Source: CALJFL01 sp047633055
GTDB lineage: Bacteria > Pseudomonadota > Gammaproteobacteria > Pseudomonadales > Halieaceae
DNA length: 64,000 nucleotides
NCBI GenBank assembly: GCA_047633055.1
Contig: JBLIEI010000004.1
Span: 1 to 64,000, forward strand
Direction of reading: 5' to 3'
In this document: one piece after another, positions 18,129-26,560 of the stretch
Position numbering within the stretch: the stretch's first letter is position 1
Layout of the letters: each line of letters begins with the position of its first letter
Translations under genes and position numbers: made by a program
Notes under the pieces: generated by a model
The model's input: only the letters and a program-made list of their open reading frames with translations
Database searches by the model: none
What the model was told of the DNA's origin: nothing

Positions 18129-20131
18129 GCCTGAAGGCAACACATATTCCGCTGCCCTGCTCAATACGCAGTCAGGTCATCCAACGCTACGCCGAACGCG
18201 CTGGCGGAGAAGATAACGGCGACTATCTTTCTTCGGAAGAATTAGTGGGTTACCTCGCCACGATCTCCAATTTCGACCTCAATCTGCTGGAGGCAGTAGC
18301 CAGGCAGACCGAGGCGATTGGCGACCCGGCAATTCCGGAGCCGGAGCATCAGGCTATTTTTCATTGGCTGAATGAGGCCTGGTCTGCCTGGGAGAAAGAT
18401 TACTCGCTGGACGATTTACTTGCCGCACCTCTGAAACGACTGATGCCACTGATCGCCGCCGTGGCAATTAGCGACGCCGCCTTCTTCACTCCCGGTGTAC
18501 ACCCGCTACACCGCATGCTGGACGCTATCCAGAACAATGGGGTCGGCTGGCAAGAGAAGCTGGGGCGCGCAGGGCAGGCACTCAAAGATCAGGTGGAAAA
18601 TTCTGTCGTTGGCGCGCGCGGCTGGTTTGATAATCACCAACTTGAGCTCGAAGTAATCTGCTCCGCCGCCGTCACTATGGCGGAGCGGGACCAAACACGC
18701 GCTTTGCGGATGGCAAGGCGGGCCGTGGAAACAGAATTAGGCCGCGAACGGACCCTGGCATCAAAGGCAGAAGCGGCCAGAATGATTAATACCTGTCTCG
18801 ACGAACAACCGCTGCCGCCCGCCATCAGCCAATTTCTCACCTCCGACTGGTACGAAAGCGCTCAACTGGTACTGCTAAAATTTGGCGTGGCGTCTGCGCA
18901 GTGGCAGCAAATGCAAGCAACCACACAATCGCTGGTGGCGTCAGTGCAGGCGTATGGCGCCGACGACGGAGAGAGGCGCAAACAGCTGTTTGAGCAGGCT
19001 ACTCAACTGCCCAAGAGTCTACGCCGCTCGCTGCTGAGCCTGCAGCACGATCCAGAAGCGGTGTCCGATTCTCTGGGGCTAGTAGAATTTGTGCACCTAC
19101 GCTTGCTGCGGCGACAGGACATGGAACGACAGCCGGCTGAGCTTCTGGTCATTGCAGAGGAAGATACTGGCGAAGCCGATACAGAAACTATGGCGGCCGT
19201 AAATTTCCTGCAAGTGGGACACTGGTACCACATTGCTGGCAATGAAGAGTCGCTGCGTCTGAGATTGGCGATAAAGAATGAAGCCATGCAAAAGCTGATG
19301 TTTACCAACCGCTCCGGCGTAAAGACCCAGACCATGAACTTTACGCACTTCGCTGTGCTGTTATCCGCCGGGCAGGTGATGGCGCTTGGACAGGGAGCAG
19401 GCTTTAGTCTGAGCCTGCTGCGAGCAGTTGGCCTGGTGACTGAAGAACAACTTGCAGAACTGGTGCAGCAAGGCAGCGAGCCAGAGCCCGATACAGACAG
19501 GGCGAGCCTGGACCTTAAGCGAGAGTCCGATGGAATACTTTCACCAAACATTGCCGCCTCAACCGCGCTTGCAGCGGACGTCCCCGCAACACTCGCCGAA
19601 TTCACTTCCCAGGACCTAGCCGACAGTGCGTCGCTGGAACTGGAGTTACCTGAGTTAGATGAAGACGCCCCGTCCGTCGCGCCGAGTCAGCTACTTGTCC
19701 TCGCCGATGGGCTCCCTGACCTCAGCGGGCCGGACGAGGAACTCAGCGTCGATACGCAACGTTGGCTGCAGCAGCAATCCGAAAAAGTAAACACCAATGC
19801 AGTCGCACTGGTGCCAACAGCGGCACCGGCCAAGGCTGGGGCTAGTATCAATACCAGTGCCGGCCATACCCTAATTGCCATGGGCACCTGGCTTGGTTTT
19901 CACGACGGCGAGACACCGATCATGGCCAAACTCGCCGTCCACGACCGGAAGCTCAACAGCTATATTTTCGTCAATCGGGAAGGCATTAAACTGCGCCAGC
20001 ACACTAAAGAAGAACTAACCCAGCTCATCGAACACGGCGTAGTTGATATTCTGGAGACCCGTTCGAACTTCCGCGAGGACGTTGACAGGGCCCGCCGGGG
20101 CCAGAAACCAACGTGGGAGAACAATGAATAA
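18125..20131 (+). CDS. DUF1631-family protein
   Basis: A 668-residue protein read from GTG at 18125, which overlaps the stop of the zinc-ribbon gene as GTGA and has GGAAG upstream. The family signature is the C-terminal segment around AKLAVHDRKLNSYIFVNREGIKLR (in two halves) and a preceding domain with GHWYHIAGNEESLRLRL. The N-terminal 400 residues are helical. DUF1631 proteins are common in beta- and gammaproteobacteria; no activity is established and no catalytic motif is seen. It is coupled (TAATG) to a PilZ gene, and the repeated beta-rich 'W...H...R' segments may be PilZ-like, so a link to cyclic-di-GMP signalling is possible. Confidence 0.85.
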   Translation: MSLKATHIPLPCSIRSQVIQRYAERAGGEDNGDYLSSEELVGYLATISNFDLNLLEAVARQTEAIGDPAIPEPEHQAIFHWLNEAWSAWEKDYSLDDLLAAPLKRLMPLIAAVAISDAAFFTPGVHPLHRMLDAIQNNGVGWQEKLGRAGQALKDQVENSVVGARGWFDNHQLELEVICSAAVTMAERDQTRALRMARRAVETELGRERTLASKAEAARMINTCLDEQPLPPAISQFLTSDWYESAQLVLLKFGVASAQWQQMQATTQSLVASVQAYGADDGERRKQLFEQATQLPKSLRRSLLSLQHDPEAVSDSLGLVEFVHLRLLRRQDMERQPAELLVIAEEDTGEADTETMAAVNFLQVGHWYHIAGNEESLRLRLAIKNEAMQKLMFTNRSGVKTQTMNFTHFAVLLSAGQVMALGQGAGFSLSLLRAVGLVTEEQLAELVQQGSEPEPDTDRASLDLKRESDGILSPNIAASTALAADVPATLAEFTSQDLADSASLELELPELDEDAPSVAPSQLLVLADGLPDLSGPDEELSVDTQRWLQQQSEKVNTNAVALVPTAAPAKAGASINTSAGHTLIAMGTWLGFHDGETPIMAKLAVHDRKLNSYIFVNREGIKLRQHTKEELTQLIEHGVVDILETRSNFREDVDRARRGQKPTWENNE

Positions 20132-20490
20132 TGACGGATGAGCATCGAAAGTACCTGCGGTTAAGTCTTGAGAATACCGTTTTTCTGGAACTCAGATCAT
20201 CCGGATCCGGCCTGGGAGAGCGCGCGGAGCTCAGCCGCTGTATAACGCTGGACATCTCGCGCGAGGGCCTGCGATTGCAATTGGATCAGGCGGTGACTGT
20301 TGGTGCCATCCTGCAGATCGGCGTAGAGCTTTCCGCGGACAAGGGTACGCTTTATCTGGCGGGAGAGGTCAAATGGTGTCTGCCGGTAAGCAGCTCAGAT
20401 AACAGCTGGACTGCGGGTTTCGAGCTGCTAAACGGCAGTGATACCGACATCGATCAATGGTACGGCCTGGTCGCAGAACTGGAGGACTGA
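20131..20490 (+). CDS. PilZ-domain (cyclic-di-GMP receptor) protein
   Basis: A 119-residue single-domain PilZ protein. The cyclic-di-GMP-binding motifs are both present: RKYLR (RxxxR, residues 6-10) and DISREG (D/NxSxxG, about 40-45). The rest is the expected beta-barrel with GEVKWCLP and WTAGFELL strands. Its ATG overlaps the DUF1631 stop, so the two are made together. Downstream pilU is on the opposite strand. Confidence 0.92.
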   Translation: MTDEHRKYLRLSLENTVFLELRSSGSGLGERAELSRCITLDISREGLRLQLDQAVTVGAILQIGVELSADKGTLYLAGEVKWCLPVSSSDNSWTAGFELLNGSDTDIDQWYGLVAELED

Positions 20491-20505
20491 AACCACCTAC
20501 GGTCA

Positions 20506-21672
20506 TCAGTACAGAGCGTTTTTGTCCTCTTCCAGGCTCTCCAGGCTTAGCCCCATGGCGTTATCCTCCTCGAGATCACCGCCCTCTTTGGCGAACTTGA
20601 TTTTGAGACGTACATTATTGACTGAGTCAGCATTACGCAGAGCGTCTTCCTCGCTGACTAAACCCTCTTTGTACAGATCAAAAAGAGCGCCGTCGAAGGT
20701 CTTCATACCAATATTACCGGACTTCTCCATCACCTCTTTAATGCCGTCGATATCACCTTTCAGCACCAGGTCGGCAATCATTGGTGAACCCAGTAAAACC
20801 TCAACGGCCGCACAACGCTTACCATCGAGAGTGGGAATCAGTCGCTGGGAAACTATCGATTGAATGTTCAGTGACAAGTCCATTAATAACTGCGACCGAC
20901 GTTCCTCGGGAAAAAAGTTAATAATACGGTCCAGGGCCTGGTTGGCATTGTTAGCGTGCAGCGTGGAAATACAGAGGTGACCAGTTTCCGCGAATGCGAT
21001 GGCATGCTCCATGGTCTCGCGATCACGAATTTCGCCGATCAGAATCACGTCCGGGGCCTGCCGCAGGGTGTTTTTCAATGCATTGTGCCAGCTGCGCGTG
21101 TCGACCCCGACCTCACGTTGATTGACGATCGATTTTTTGTGGTTATGAACATACTCGACCGGGTCTTCGATAGTGACAATATGACCGCTACTATTGCTAT
21201 TGCGATAATCGATCAGCGCAGCCAGAGAGGTGGATTTACCGGAACCTGTCGCGCCCACAAAAAGCACCAGACCGCGCTTGCGCATGACCACATCTGTCAG
21301 TACCTCGGGCAGACGCAGGTCTTGCCAGTGAGGAATGTCGGCGACAATATTACGTGCGACAATGGCCACTTCATTGCGCTGCAGAAATATATTGACGCGA
21401 AAACGCCCAAAACCGGAAATCGACAGTGCCAGGTTCATTTCCAGTTCTTGCTCGAATTCAGCAGTCTGGGTAGCGTCCATGATTTCGTAGGCGATCACTT
21501 TAATGTCGCCCGGCTTCATTATTTCACTGTCTATGGGTTTTAACTCGCCCTGGAACTTGGCACAGGGGGGCGCTCCAGTACTGAGATAAAGATCGGAGCC
21601 CCCCTTAGTTGCCAGGGTCTTCAGCCATTGATGGATACGCAAGGATAGTCTCCGTCCATCCCGGAATAGCAT
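20506..21672 (-). CDS. pilU: Type IV pilus retraction ATPase PilU
   Basis: A 388-residue PilT/PilU-family ATPase that powers type IV pilus retraction at the inner membrane. Walker A is GATGSGKST (about residue 141), the Asp box is TIEDPVE, Walker B is GEIRDRETM and the His box is STLHANN. The acidic C-terminal extension (EEDNAMGL to the end) is longer than in PilT and fits PilU. No pilT is adjacent, unlike the pilT-pilU pair of Pseudomonas. Confidence 0.92.
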   Translation of the reverse strand: MLFRDGRRLSLRIHQWLKTLATKGGSDLYLSTGAPPCAKFQGELKPIDSEIMKPGDIKVIAYEIMDATQTAEFEQELEMNLALSISGFGRFRVNIFLQRNEVAIVARNIVADIPHWQDLRLPEVLTDVVMRKRGLVLFVGATGSGKSTSLAALIDYRNSNSSGHIVTIEDPVEYVHNHKKSIVNQREVGVDTRSWHNALKNTLRQAPDVILIGEIRDRETMEHAIAFAETGHLCISTLHANNANQALDRIINFFPEERRSQLLMDLSLNIQSIVSQRLIPTLDGKRCAAVEVLLGSPMIADLVLKGDIDGIKEVMEKSGNIGMKTFDGALFDLYKEGLVSEEDALRNADSVNNVRLKIKFAKEGGDLEEDNAMGLSLESLEEDKNALY

Positions 21673-21936
21673 CCCGGGCGATAATCTACAGCCTGTGCCA
21701 CCCGATGATCAGGTCGCAACACGCAAACTCCATAGTCTACTTTAGCAGCTTGCGCTGTCCGGGCAATACTGTGCCCGGTAGAATCTGGCGATAATTAGTG
21801 ATCCTGCCAGTACACACAGGGCCGAACACGGTATCTGTACTCCGAACAATGCTCCATATACAATTATGGCCTTTTTTGGGACGCTGCAGATCTTTTGCCA
21901 TCAAAGCCCTGCAAAACTGACTACAAGGAGTAGTAA

Positions 21937-23523
21937 TTGACTTCCAATCTGGACCAGAAACTTGCGGCACTGTCGGAGCCCGACAAATATCCGCTGCTGA
22001 CCAAAATTCAGCGCGGCATAGAGAAAGAGAGCCTACGTATTACGCCTCAAGGTAAATTGGCCCAAACACCCCATCCTGTGGCCCTGGGCGCGGCTCTGAC
22101 TCACGGCTCCATCACTACGGATTACTCAGAGGCACTGTTGGAGTTCATAACGCCCGTCAATCCCAGCATTGACGGCAGTCTGGCTCGACTGGAAGACATC
22201 CACAGCTACGTTTACCAACAATTAGACGATGAAATTTTGTGGGCAACCAGTATGCCCTGCGTGGTCAGCGGCGACGATAGTATCCCTGTCGCCCAATATG
22301 GCAGTTCCAATGTCGCCCGCATGAAGACCGTATACCGCTACGGGCTTGGCAACCGCTATGGTCGCATGATGCAGGCCATAGCCGGCATTCACTATAATTT
22401 TTCGATGCCCGATGAATATTGGCATGCCGCCTGGGAATACAGCGGCAGCAAGGGCGAGCTTCAGGACTTTATCACTGGCCGCTATCTGGGCGTGATTCGC
22501 AACTTTCAGCGTTTTTCATGGCTACTGATATACCTATACGGCGCCTCACCTGCGGTGTGCTCCAGCTTTCTGGGCGGTCGCGATGATCACGGTCTGATAC
22601 CTTTTGACGAGAAAGGGCGCAGCTTCTATCTGCCTTACGGCACCGCCCTGCGTATGGGGGGGTTGGGCTACAATAGCGATGCTCAAAAGAGCCTCAACGT
22701 ATGCTACAACTCATTGGACAACTATGTGGATGCACTCAGTCAGGGCATCATGCAGCCCCACCCCGAGTACAGCAAATTCAAAAGCGGTGAGAACGGCGAG
22801 TATGAACAACTCAATGACAGTTTGATCCAAATTGAAAACGAGTTTTACAGCCCGATTCGCCCAAAGCGCGTAGCCAACACTGGTGAAACGCCTATAAGCG
22901 CCCTGCGCCGCGGCGGCATTGAGTACATCGAAGTGCGTTGCGTCGACGTCAGTCCCTTCAGCCCGGTCGGGCTCGATGCGGAACAAGTCAGGTTTATGGA
23001 CACCTTCCTGCTCTACTGTTTGTTGGAGGATAGCCCCCCCTGTGATGAGGCAGAACAGACTATGCAGGCGGCGAACATGGCGGCTGTGGTCAGCCGTGGC
23101 CGGGAACCCGGACTGGTGCTACAAACAGCCGGTGGAGAATCCTCTCTGGTCGATCAGGCCAATAGTCTGCTGACTCAGATGAACGGGGTTGCCTCGGTGT
23201 TGGATTTAGCCCACGGCGACTCCCAATACCAGCAAGCTCTGGCCCAACAGGTACAAAAGGTCCGCGATCCAGAGCTAACCCCTTCAGCCAGGGTATTGCG
23301 AGAGATGAAGGAGCAGGAACTGCCGTTTTTTCGCCTATCCATGAATTATAGCCTGCAGTGGGGCGACCACTTTCGCTCGCGCGAGCTTAACCCAGGGGTC
23401 GAGCAAGCTTTTCGGACTGAGGCCCAGAGCTCCCTGCGTGCTCAAATAGAGATTGAAGAGGCCGAGGATATAAGCTTCGAAGCGTATCTGGACAAGTTTT
23501 ACGCCCAGTACCGCGCGCTCTGA
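21937..23523 (+). CDS. gshA: Glutamate-cysteine ligase
   Basis: A 528-residue gammaproteobacterial GshA, which joins L-glutamate and L-cysteine with ATP, the first step of glutathione synthesis. Motifs: GIEKESLRITPQG (residues 28-40), ITTDYSEALLEFITP, a nucleotide region with RYGLGNRYGRMMQ and HYNFSMP, and EYIEVRCVDVSPF. Start is TTG at 21937, supported by AAGGAG (21925-21930) six bases upstream; no in-frame ATG is better placed. TTG starts usually lower translation. Confidence 0.96.
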   Translation: MTSNLDQKLAALSEPDKYPLLTKIQRGIEKESLRITPQGKLAQTPHPVALGAALTHGSITTDYSEALLEFITPVNPSIDGSLARLEDIHSYVYQQLDDEILWATSMPCVVSGDDSIPVAQYGSSNVARMKTVYRYGLGNRYGRMMQAIAGIHYNFSMPDEYWHAAWEYSGSKGELQDFITGRYLGVIRNFQRFSWLLIYLYGASPAVCSSFLGGRDDHGLIPFDEKGRSFYLPYGTALRMGGLGYNSDAQKSLNVCYNSLDNYVDALSQGIMQPHPEYSKFKSGENGEYEQLNDSLIQIENEFYSPIRPKRVANTGETPISALRRGGIEYIEVRCVDVSPFSPVGLDAEQVRFMDTFLLYCLLEDSPPCDEAEQTMQAANMAAVVSRGREPGLVLQTAGGESSLVDQANSLLTQMNGVASVLDLAHGDSQYQQALAQQVQKVRDPELTPSARVLREMKEQELPFFRLSMNYSLQWGDHFRSRELNPGVEQAFRTEAQSSLRAQIEIEEAEDISFEAYLDKFYAQYRAL

Positions 23524-23541
23524 CATTCCGTAGGGTGATCG

Positions 23542-24123
23542 GTGAACTTTCTCGCCCATTTCCACCAGGCCTGGCCTGACGAAGGCCTGCTAGTTGGAGC
23601 ACTGGAGGGTGATTACTACAAAGGACTGATTGGCCCCGAGTTACCCGCCGGCATTGCCCAGGGTGTTCGCCTCCATCGTGCCATCGACGCGTATACCGAT
23701 AGTCACCCGCAGATCGTCGCGCTGCGGTCGCAGTTTCCAACCGGCCTGCGGCGCTACTCGGGAATACTGCTTGATCTCAGCTTTGACCATTATCTCACAC
23801 TGCATTGGCGTCAGTTCAGCGACCATCCTCTGCCCCACTTCAACCATCAGGTACTGGACGTGCTGGAGGGTCACACCGAGCACTTGGGTAGCGCGACCCT
23901 CATCATGTTGGAGCGCTTGCGGGGATACGACATTCTTAACCGCTATCACGACTGGCAGATGGTAATAGACGTAGCCGCACGCATTGGAGAAAGGTTTTCC
24001 CGCGGCAACCCCTTGCTTGATATCGGTGACCATGTGGCCCCGCTGCGGCCGCAAATCGAAGAAAGCTTTCTCAAATTTTATCCACAGCTGCAGAAATTCA
24101 CCGGAGATTGGTTGTCGCGCTGA
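23542..24123 (+). CDS. acpH: ACP phosphodiesterase (DUF479 family)
   Basis: A 193-residue AcpH-like enzyme, which removes the 4'-phosphopantetheine arm from acyl carrier protein. It opens with the family signature MNFLAHFHQAWPDEGLLVGALEGDY; the conserved HRAIDAYTDSHP and LDLSFDHYL carry the metal-binding Asp/His residues. Start is GTG at 23542, 18 bases after the gshA stop, so it may be co-transcribed with gshA. Confidence 0.9.
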   Translation: MNFLAHFHQAWPDEGLLVGALEGDYYKGLIGPELPAGIAQGVRLHRAIDAYTDSHPQIVALRSQFPTGLRRYSGILLDLSFDHYLTLHWRQFSDHPLPHFNHQVLDVLEGHTEHLGSATLIMLERLRGYDILNRYHDWQMVIDVAARIGERFSRGNPLLDIGDHVAPLRPQIEESFLKFYPQLQKFTGDWLSR

Positions 24124-24220
24124 ACTCATGGCCAAAGCCGCTATCGAACGTTGCACTAGCCGGCAAAACCTCCTAAATTGACCGACTGAACAACTTCTCA
24201 AATATTGACGGATCACACTC

Positions 24221-24712
24221 ATGCTGCAAGCGCTTTCACCCCGACTGGTTTTTTTTAGTATTGCCGCAGTAGCGACTCTATCCATGCTGTTCGCCTATTA
24301 CCTGGAACACCAGCTAGAGCTCACGCCCTGCCCATTGTGTATGAGCCAAAGGGCTTTTGTCGCGTTAACGGGCCTGATGGCTCTAGCGGCGGCCCTGCAC
24401 AACCCCGCGGGCTGGGGTAGACGCGTCTACGGTGGACTCTGTAGCATTGCGGCCATTACTGGCGGCGCCATTGCAGCACGCCACGTATGGATACAACATT
24501 TACCCGAAGATCAGGTTCCTGCCTGTGGCCCCCCTTTGGAGTATATGCTCGAAACTCTCCCATTCAGCGAAACGATCAGTCTCGTATTGATGGGAGACGG
24601 CAACTGCGCTGAAACCGTTTGGACGCTGCTGGGCTTCAGTATCCCCGAGCAAACACTCGCCCTGTTCGTCGCTCTGCTTGCGGTTAGCGCCTGGCAGACT
24701 CTACGCCGCTGA
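24221..24712 (+). CDS. dsbB: Disulfide bond formation protein B
   Basis: A 163-residue inner-membrane protein with four membrane helices that re-oxidises DsbA and passes electrons to ubiquinone. The first periplasmic loop has CPLC (Cys 37 and 40); the second has the Cys pair around VPACGPP and GDGNCAE. The Arg after the first loop (MSQRAF) is the quinone-site arginine. It is followed by rsd/algQ, an order shared with pseudomonads. Confidence 0.94.
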   Translation: MLQALSPRLVFFSIAAVATLSMLFAYYLEHQLELTPCPLCMSQRAFVALTGLMALAAALHNPAGWGRRVYGGLCSIAAITGGAIAARHVWIQHLPEDQVPACGPPLEYMLETLPFSETISLVLMGDGNCAETVWTLLGFSIPEQTLALFVALLAVSAWQTLRR

Positions 24713-24780
24713 ACCGTGCTTGCCCGCACCACCTCGCTAAGCTTATAGTCAGAGTTCAGGGGTAAGCAGGGTAAATCTTC

Positions 24781-25269
24781 ATGCCAAATCGGCGAACGGA
24801 TCCAGTTGAGCAGTTCGCAATGGTCGACGGACTGCTTACACGCTGGTTGCGCGAGCGACGCTCACTACTCACCAGCTATACCGAAATTGTCGTCACCCTG
24901 GATAGCGAACCATCGCTGGGCACACTTGAAAAGCGTCAGGTCGACCTGTGCGGCCGGCTGGTGGACTACGTTTCCGCCGGGCACTTCGAAGTTTTTCACG
25001 AACTGATCGACGAGGCGGAGGTTTTCACAGACGGCAGCGACAAGCTCGCCGCCACTGTGATGCCGGCCATAGCGGATACCACCGAAGTGATTATGGCCTA
25101 CCAGGAAAAATACAGCAGTGATGATGATATGTCCCAGGACATACTGGAGCGCGACCTATCGGTATTGGGTGAACTGCTGGAATCGCGATTTGTGCTGGAA
25201 GATCAGCTTATTGCTGGCTTACATAATTCGCATCGACGGCGGGTGGAACGGCCTGCACAGCAGGTGTAG
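24781..25269 (+). CDS. rsd: Regulator of sigma D / AlgQ-family anti-sigma factor
   Basis: A 162-residue all-helical Rsd/AlgQ protein. Landmarks are LLTRWLRERRSLLTSYTEIV near the N-terminus, LCGRLVDYVSAGHFEVFHEL in the middle and LGELLESRFVLEDQLI at the end. Rsd binds sigma-70 region 4 and favours alternative sigma factors in stationary phase; in Pseudomonas AlgQ also affects alginate and siderophore genes. The window also encodes AlgZ/AlgR. Confidence 0.92.
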   Translation: MPNRRTDPVEQFAMVDGLLTRWLRERRSLLTSYTEIVVTLDSEPSLGTLEKRQVDLCGRLVDYVSAGHFEVFHELIDEAEVFTDGSDKLAATVMPAIADTTEVIMAYQEKYSSDDDMSQDILERDLSVLGELLESRFVLEDQLIAGLHNSHRRRVERPAQQV

Positions 25270-25596
25270 TTGCATTCTAGCGGGCTTGGCCGGGACAGTA
25301 TTTCTCAGTCGCTCCACGGGATTCGCTTGGTGATAAACACTGTCCCGCCCACATCCTCGGCAAGTACCAACTGGGCGTCCCGAGAGGGTAGGGGATAGAC
25401 GAACACAGCTTTTTCACCAAGCGAATTCCGTGGAGCGACTGAAAAGGCTGTGCTCGTCTGTGCCCGGCAGCAAGTAGTAGATCTCCGCATTAACAATAAG
25501 AAAAAACCTTCTACAAGTCAGATGCCTCGCTACTATGCGGAGACCTAAAAAAGGGGACTCACCTGCGGTAAGTCCCCTTTGGAATCGACAAAAAGA
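25270..25596. repeat. Gene-poor stretch with nested inverted repeats
   Basis: This 327-bp gap lies between convergent rsd and the FKBP gene. A 29-bp arm at 25305-25333 is repeated in inverted orientation at 25414-25442 with one mismatch. Each arm sits in the loop of its own hairpin: 25291-25299 pairs with 25339-25347 (9 bp), and 25404-25409 pairs with 25447-25452 (6 bp, extendable with one mismatch). The whole element spans 25291-25452. A leftward open frame (25496 to 25305, 63 codons) crosses it but has no recognisable domain and is not called as a gene. The element looks like a REP/BIME-type or stem-loop repeat; function unknown. Confidence 0.75.
25547..25580 (-). terminator. Rho-independent terminator of the FKBP gene
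   Basis: Read leftward, AAAGGGGACT (25580-25571) pairs with AGTCCCCTTT (25559-25550) around an 11-base loop, continuing into a run of T residues. It lies 17 bases after the FKBP stop. Confidence 0.88.
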
Positions 25597-26337
25597 TTAC
25601 TCAGCGGCTGAATCGTCGGCCTGGCTGGGGATAGCAATCAGCTCAACATCAAACACCAGAGCAGAGTTTGGCCCAATCATCTGACCAGCGCCACCCGAGC
25701 CATAACCCAGGTCAGACGGAATATACAACTTCCACGTTGAGCCCATGGGCATCAGCTGCAGCGCTTCAGTCCAACCGGGAATGACTTGTCCTACACCAAA
25801 GGTAACGGTCTCGCCGCGGCCGTAAGATGAGTCGAATTCAGTGCCGTCGATTAGTGTGCCGCGGTAGTGAACCTCAACCGTATCATCAGCGCCCGGTGAC
25901 GCACCGTCACCCGCTTCCACAATCTCATACTGCAGCCCCGTTGCGGTGACTACAACACCATCGCGAGCGGCATTTTCAGCGAGAAATGCCTCACCCGCTG
26001 CCTGATTGGCCGTACCGGCCTCCGCCTGTTCTGCTGCCTGCTTTGCCATAGCCTGCTCTTGATAGGCAGTCAGCTCAGCAGTGATCTCTTCCTGAGTAAG
26101 GCGTGGTTCCGCACCAGTTATTGCATCACTGATGCCTGCGGTAAACGCATCGATATCAATGGGTAAATCCTCAGCGGCCAGACGCTGGCCCAGTCCTAAT
26201 GCCATGCCATAGCTCATGCGCTGTTCTTGAGTTTCGAGTCCCACTTCAGCTTCTTCTGCCGGCGCGGAGGTTTGTTGGTCACAAGCTTGCAGACCGATCA
26301 TGGCGATCAGTGCAAACGGCAGAGCTATCTTCTTCAT
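25597..26337 (-). CDS. FKBP-type peptidyl-prolyl isomerase lipoprotein (Mip/FkpA-like)
   Basis: A 246-residue protein. A lipoprotein signal ends in the lipobox LQAC (Cys about residue 19), so it is membrane-anchored outside the cytoplasm. The N-terminal part (about 35-130) is the helical FKBP_N dimerisation domain, followed by an FKBP_C domain with VEVHYRGTLIDGTEFDSSYGRGE and VIPGWTEALQLMPMGSTWKLYIPSDLGYG (given here in part). The ATG at 26337 has GGAAGA upstream and is preferred to one 12 bases earlier. Expected role: folding of envelope proteins. Confidence 0.93.
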   Translation of the reverse strand: MKKIALPFALIAMIGLQACDQQTSAPAEEAEVGLETQEQRMSYGMALGLGQRLAAEDLPIDIDAFTAGISDAITGAEPRLTQEEITAELTAYQEQAMAKQAAEQAEAGTANQAAGEAFLAENAARDGVVVTATGLQYEIVEAGDGASPGADDTVEVHYRGTLIDGTEFDSSYGRGETVTFGVGQVIPGWTEALQLMPMGSTWKLYIPSDLGYGSGGAGQMIGPNSALVFDVELIAIPSQADDSAAE

Positions 26338-26560
26338 AAAATCTTCCATTTGAGGTGAGATAAGGGAGTGCAGAATACCCGAAACTGTTGCCAGTCGCCA
26401 AATATCTCTGCCAACAGGGATCTTGCATCATTGCCGACAGCAACAGACATTGAATAAGGTGATCCGTTCACAACAGGTGCGAATCATACTATTGCCGATC
26501 AGTATTGTGCCAGCCCCAATATTCCCCTTCGCTTGGCTCTAGTGTACTGTCCGCCACCTG

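Noticed and set aside
25305..25496. 63-codon leftward frame over the nested repeats
   Set aside because: No domain, and its sequence is largely dictated by the inverted repeats. Kept only as a possibility in the repeat entry.
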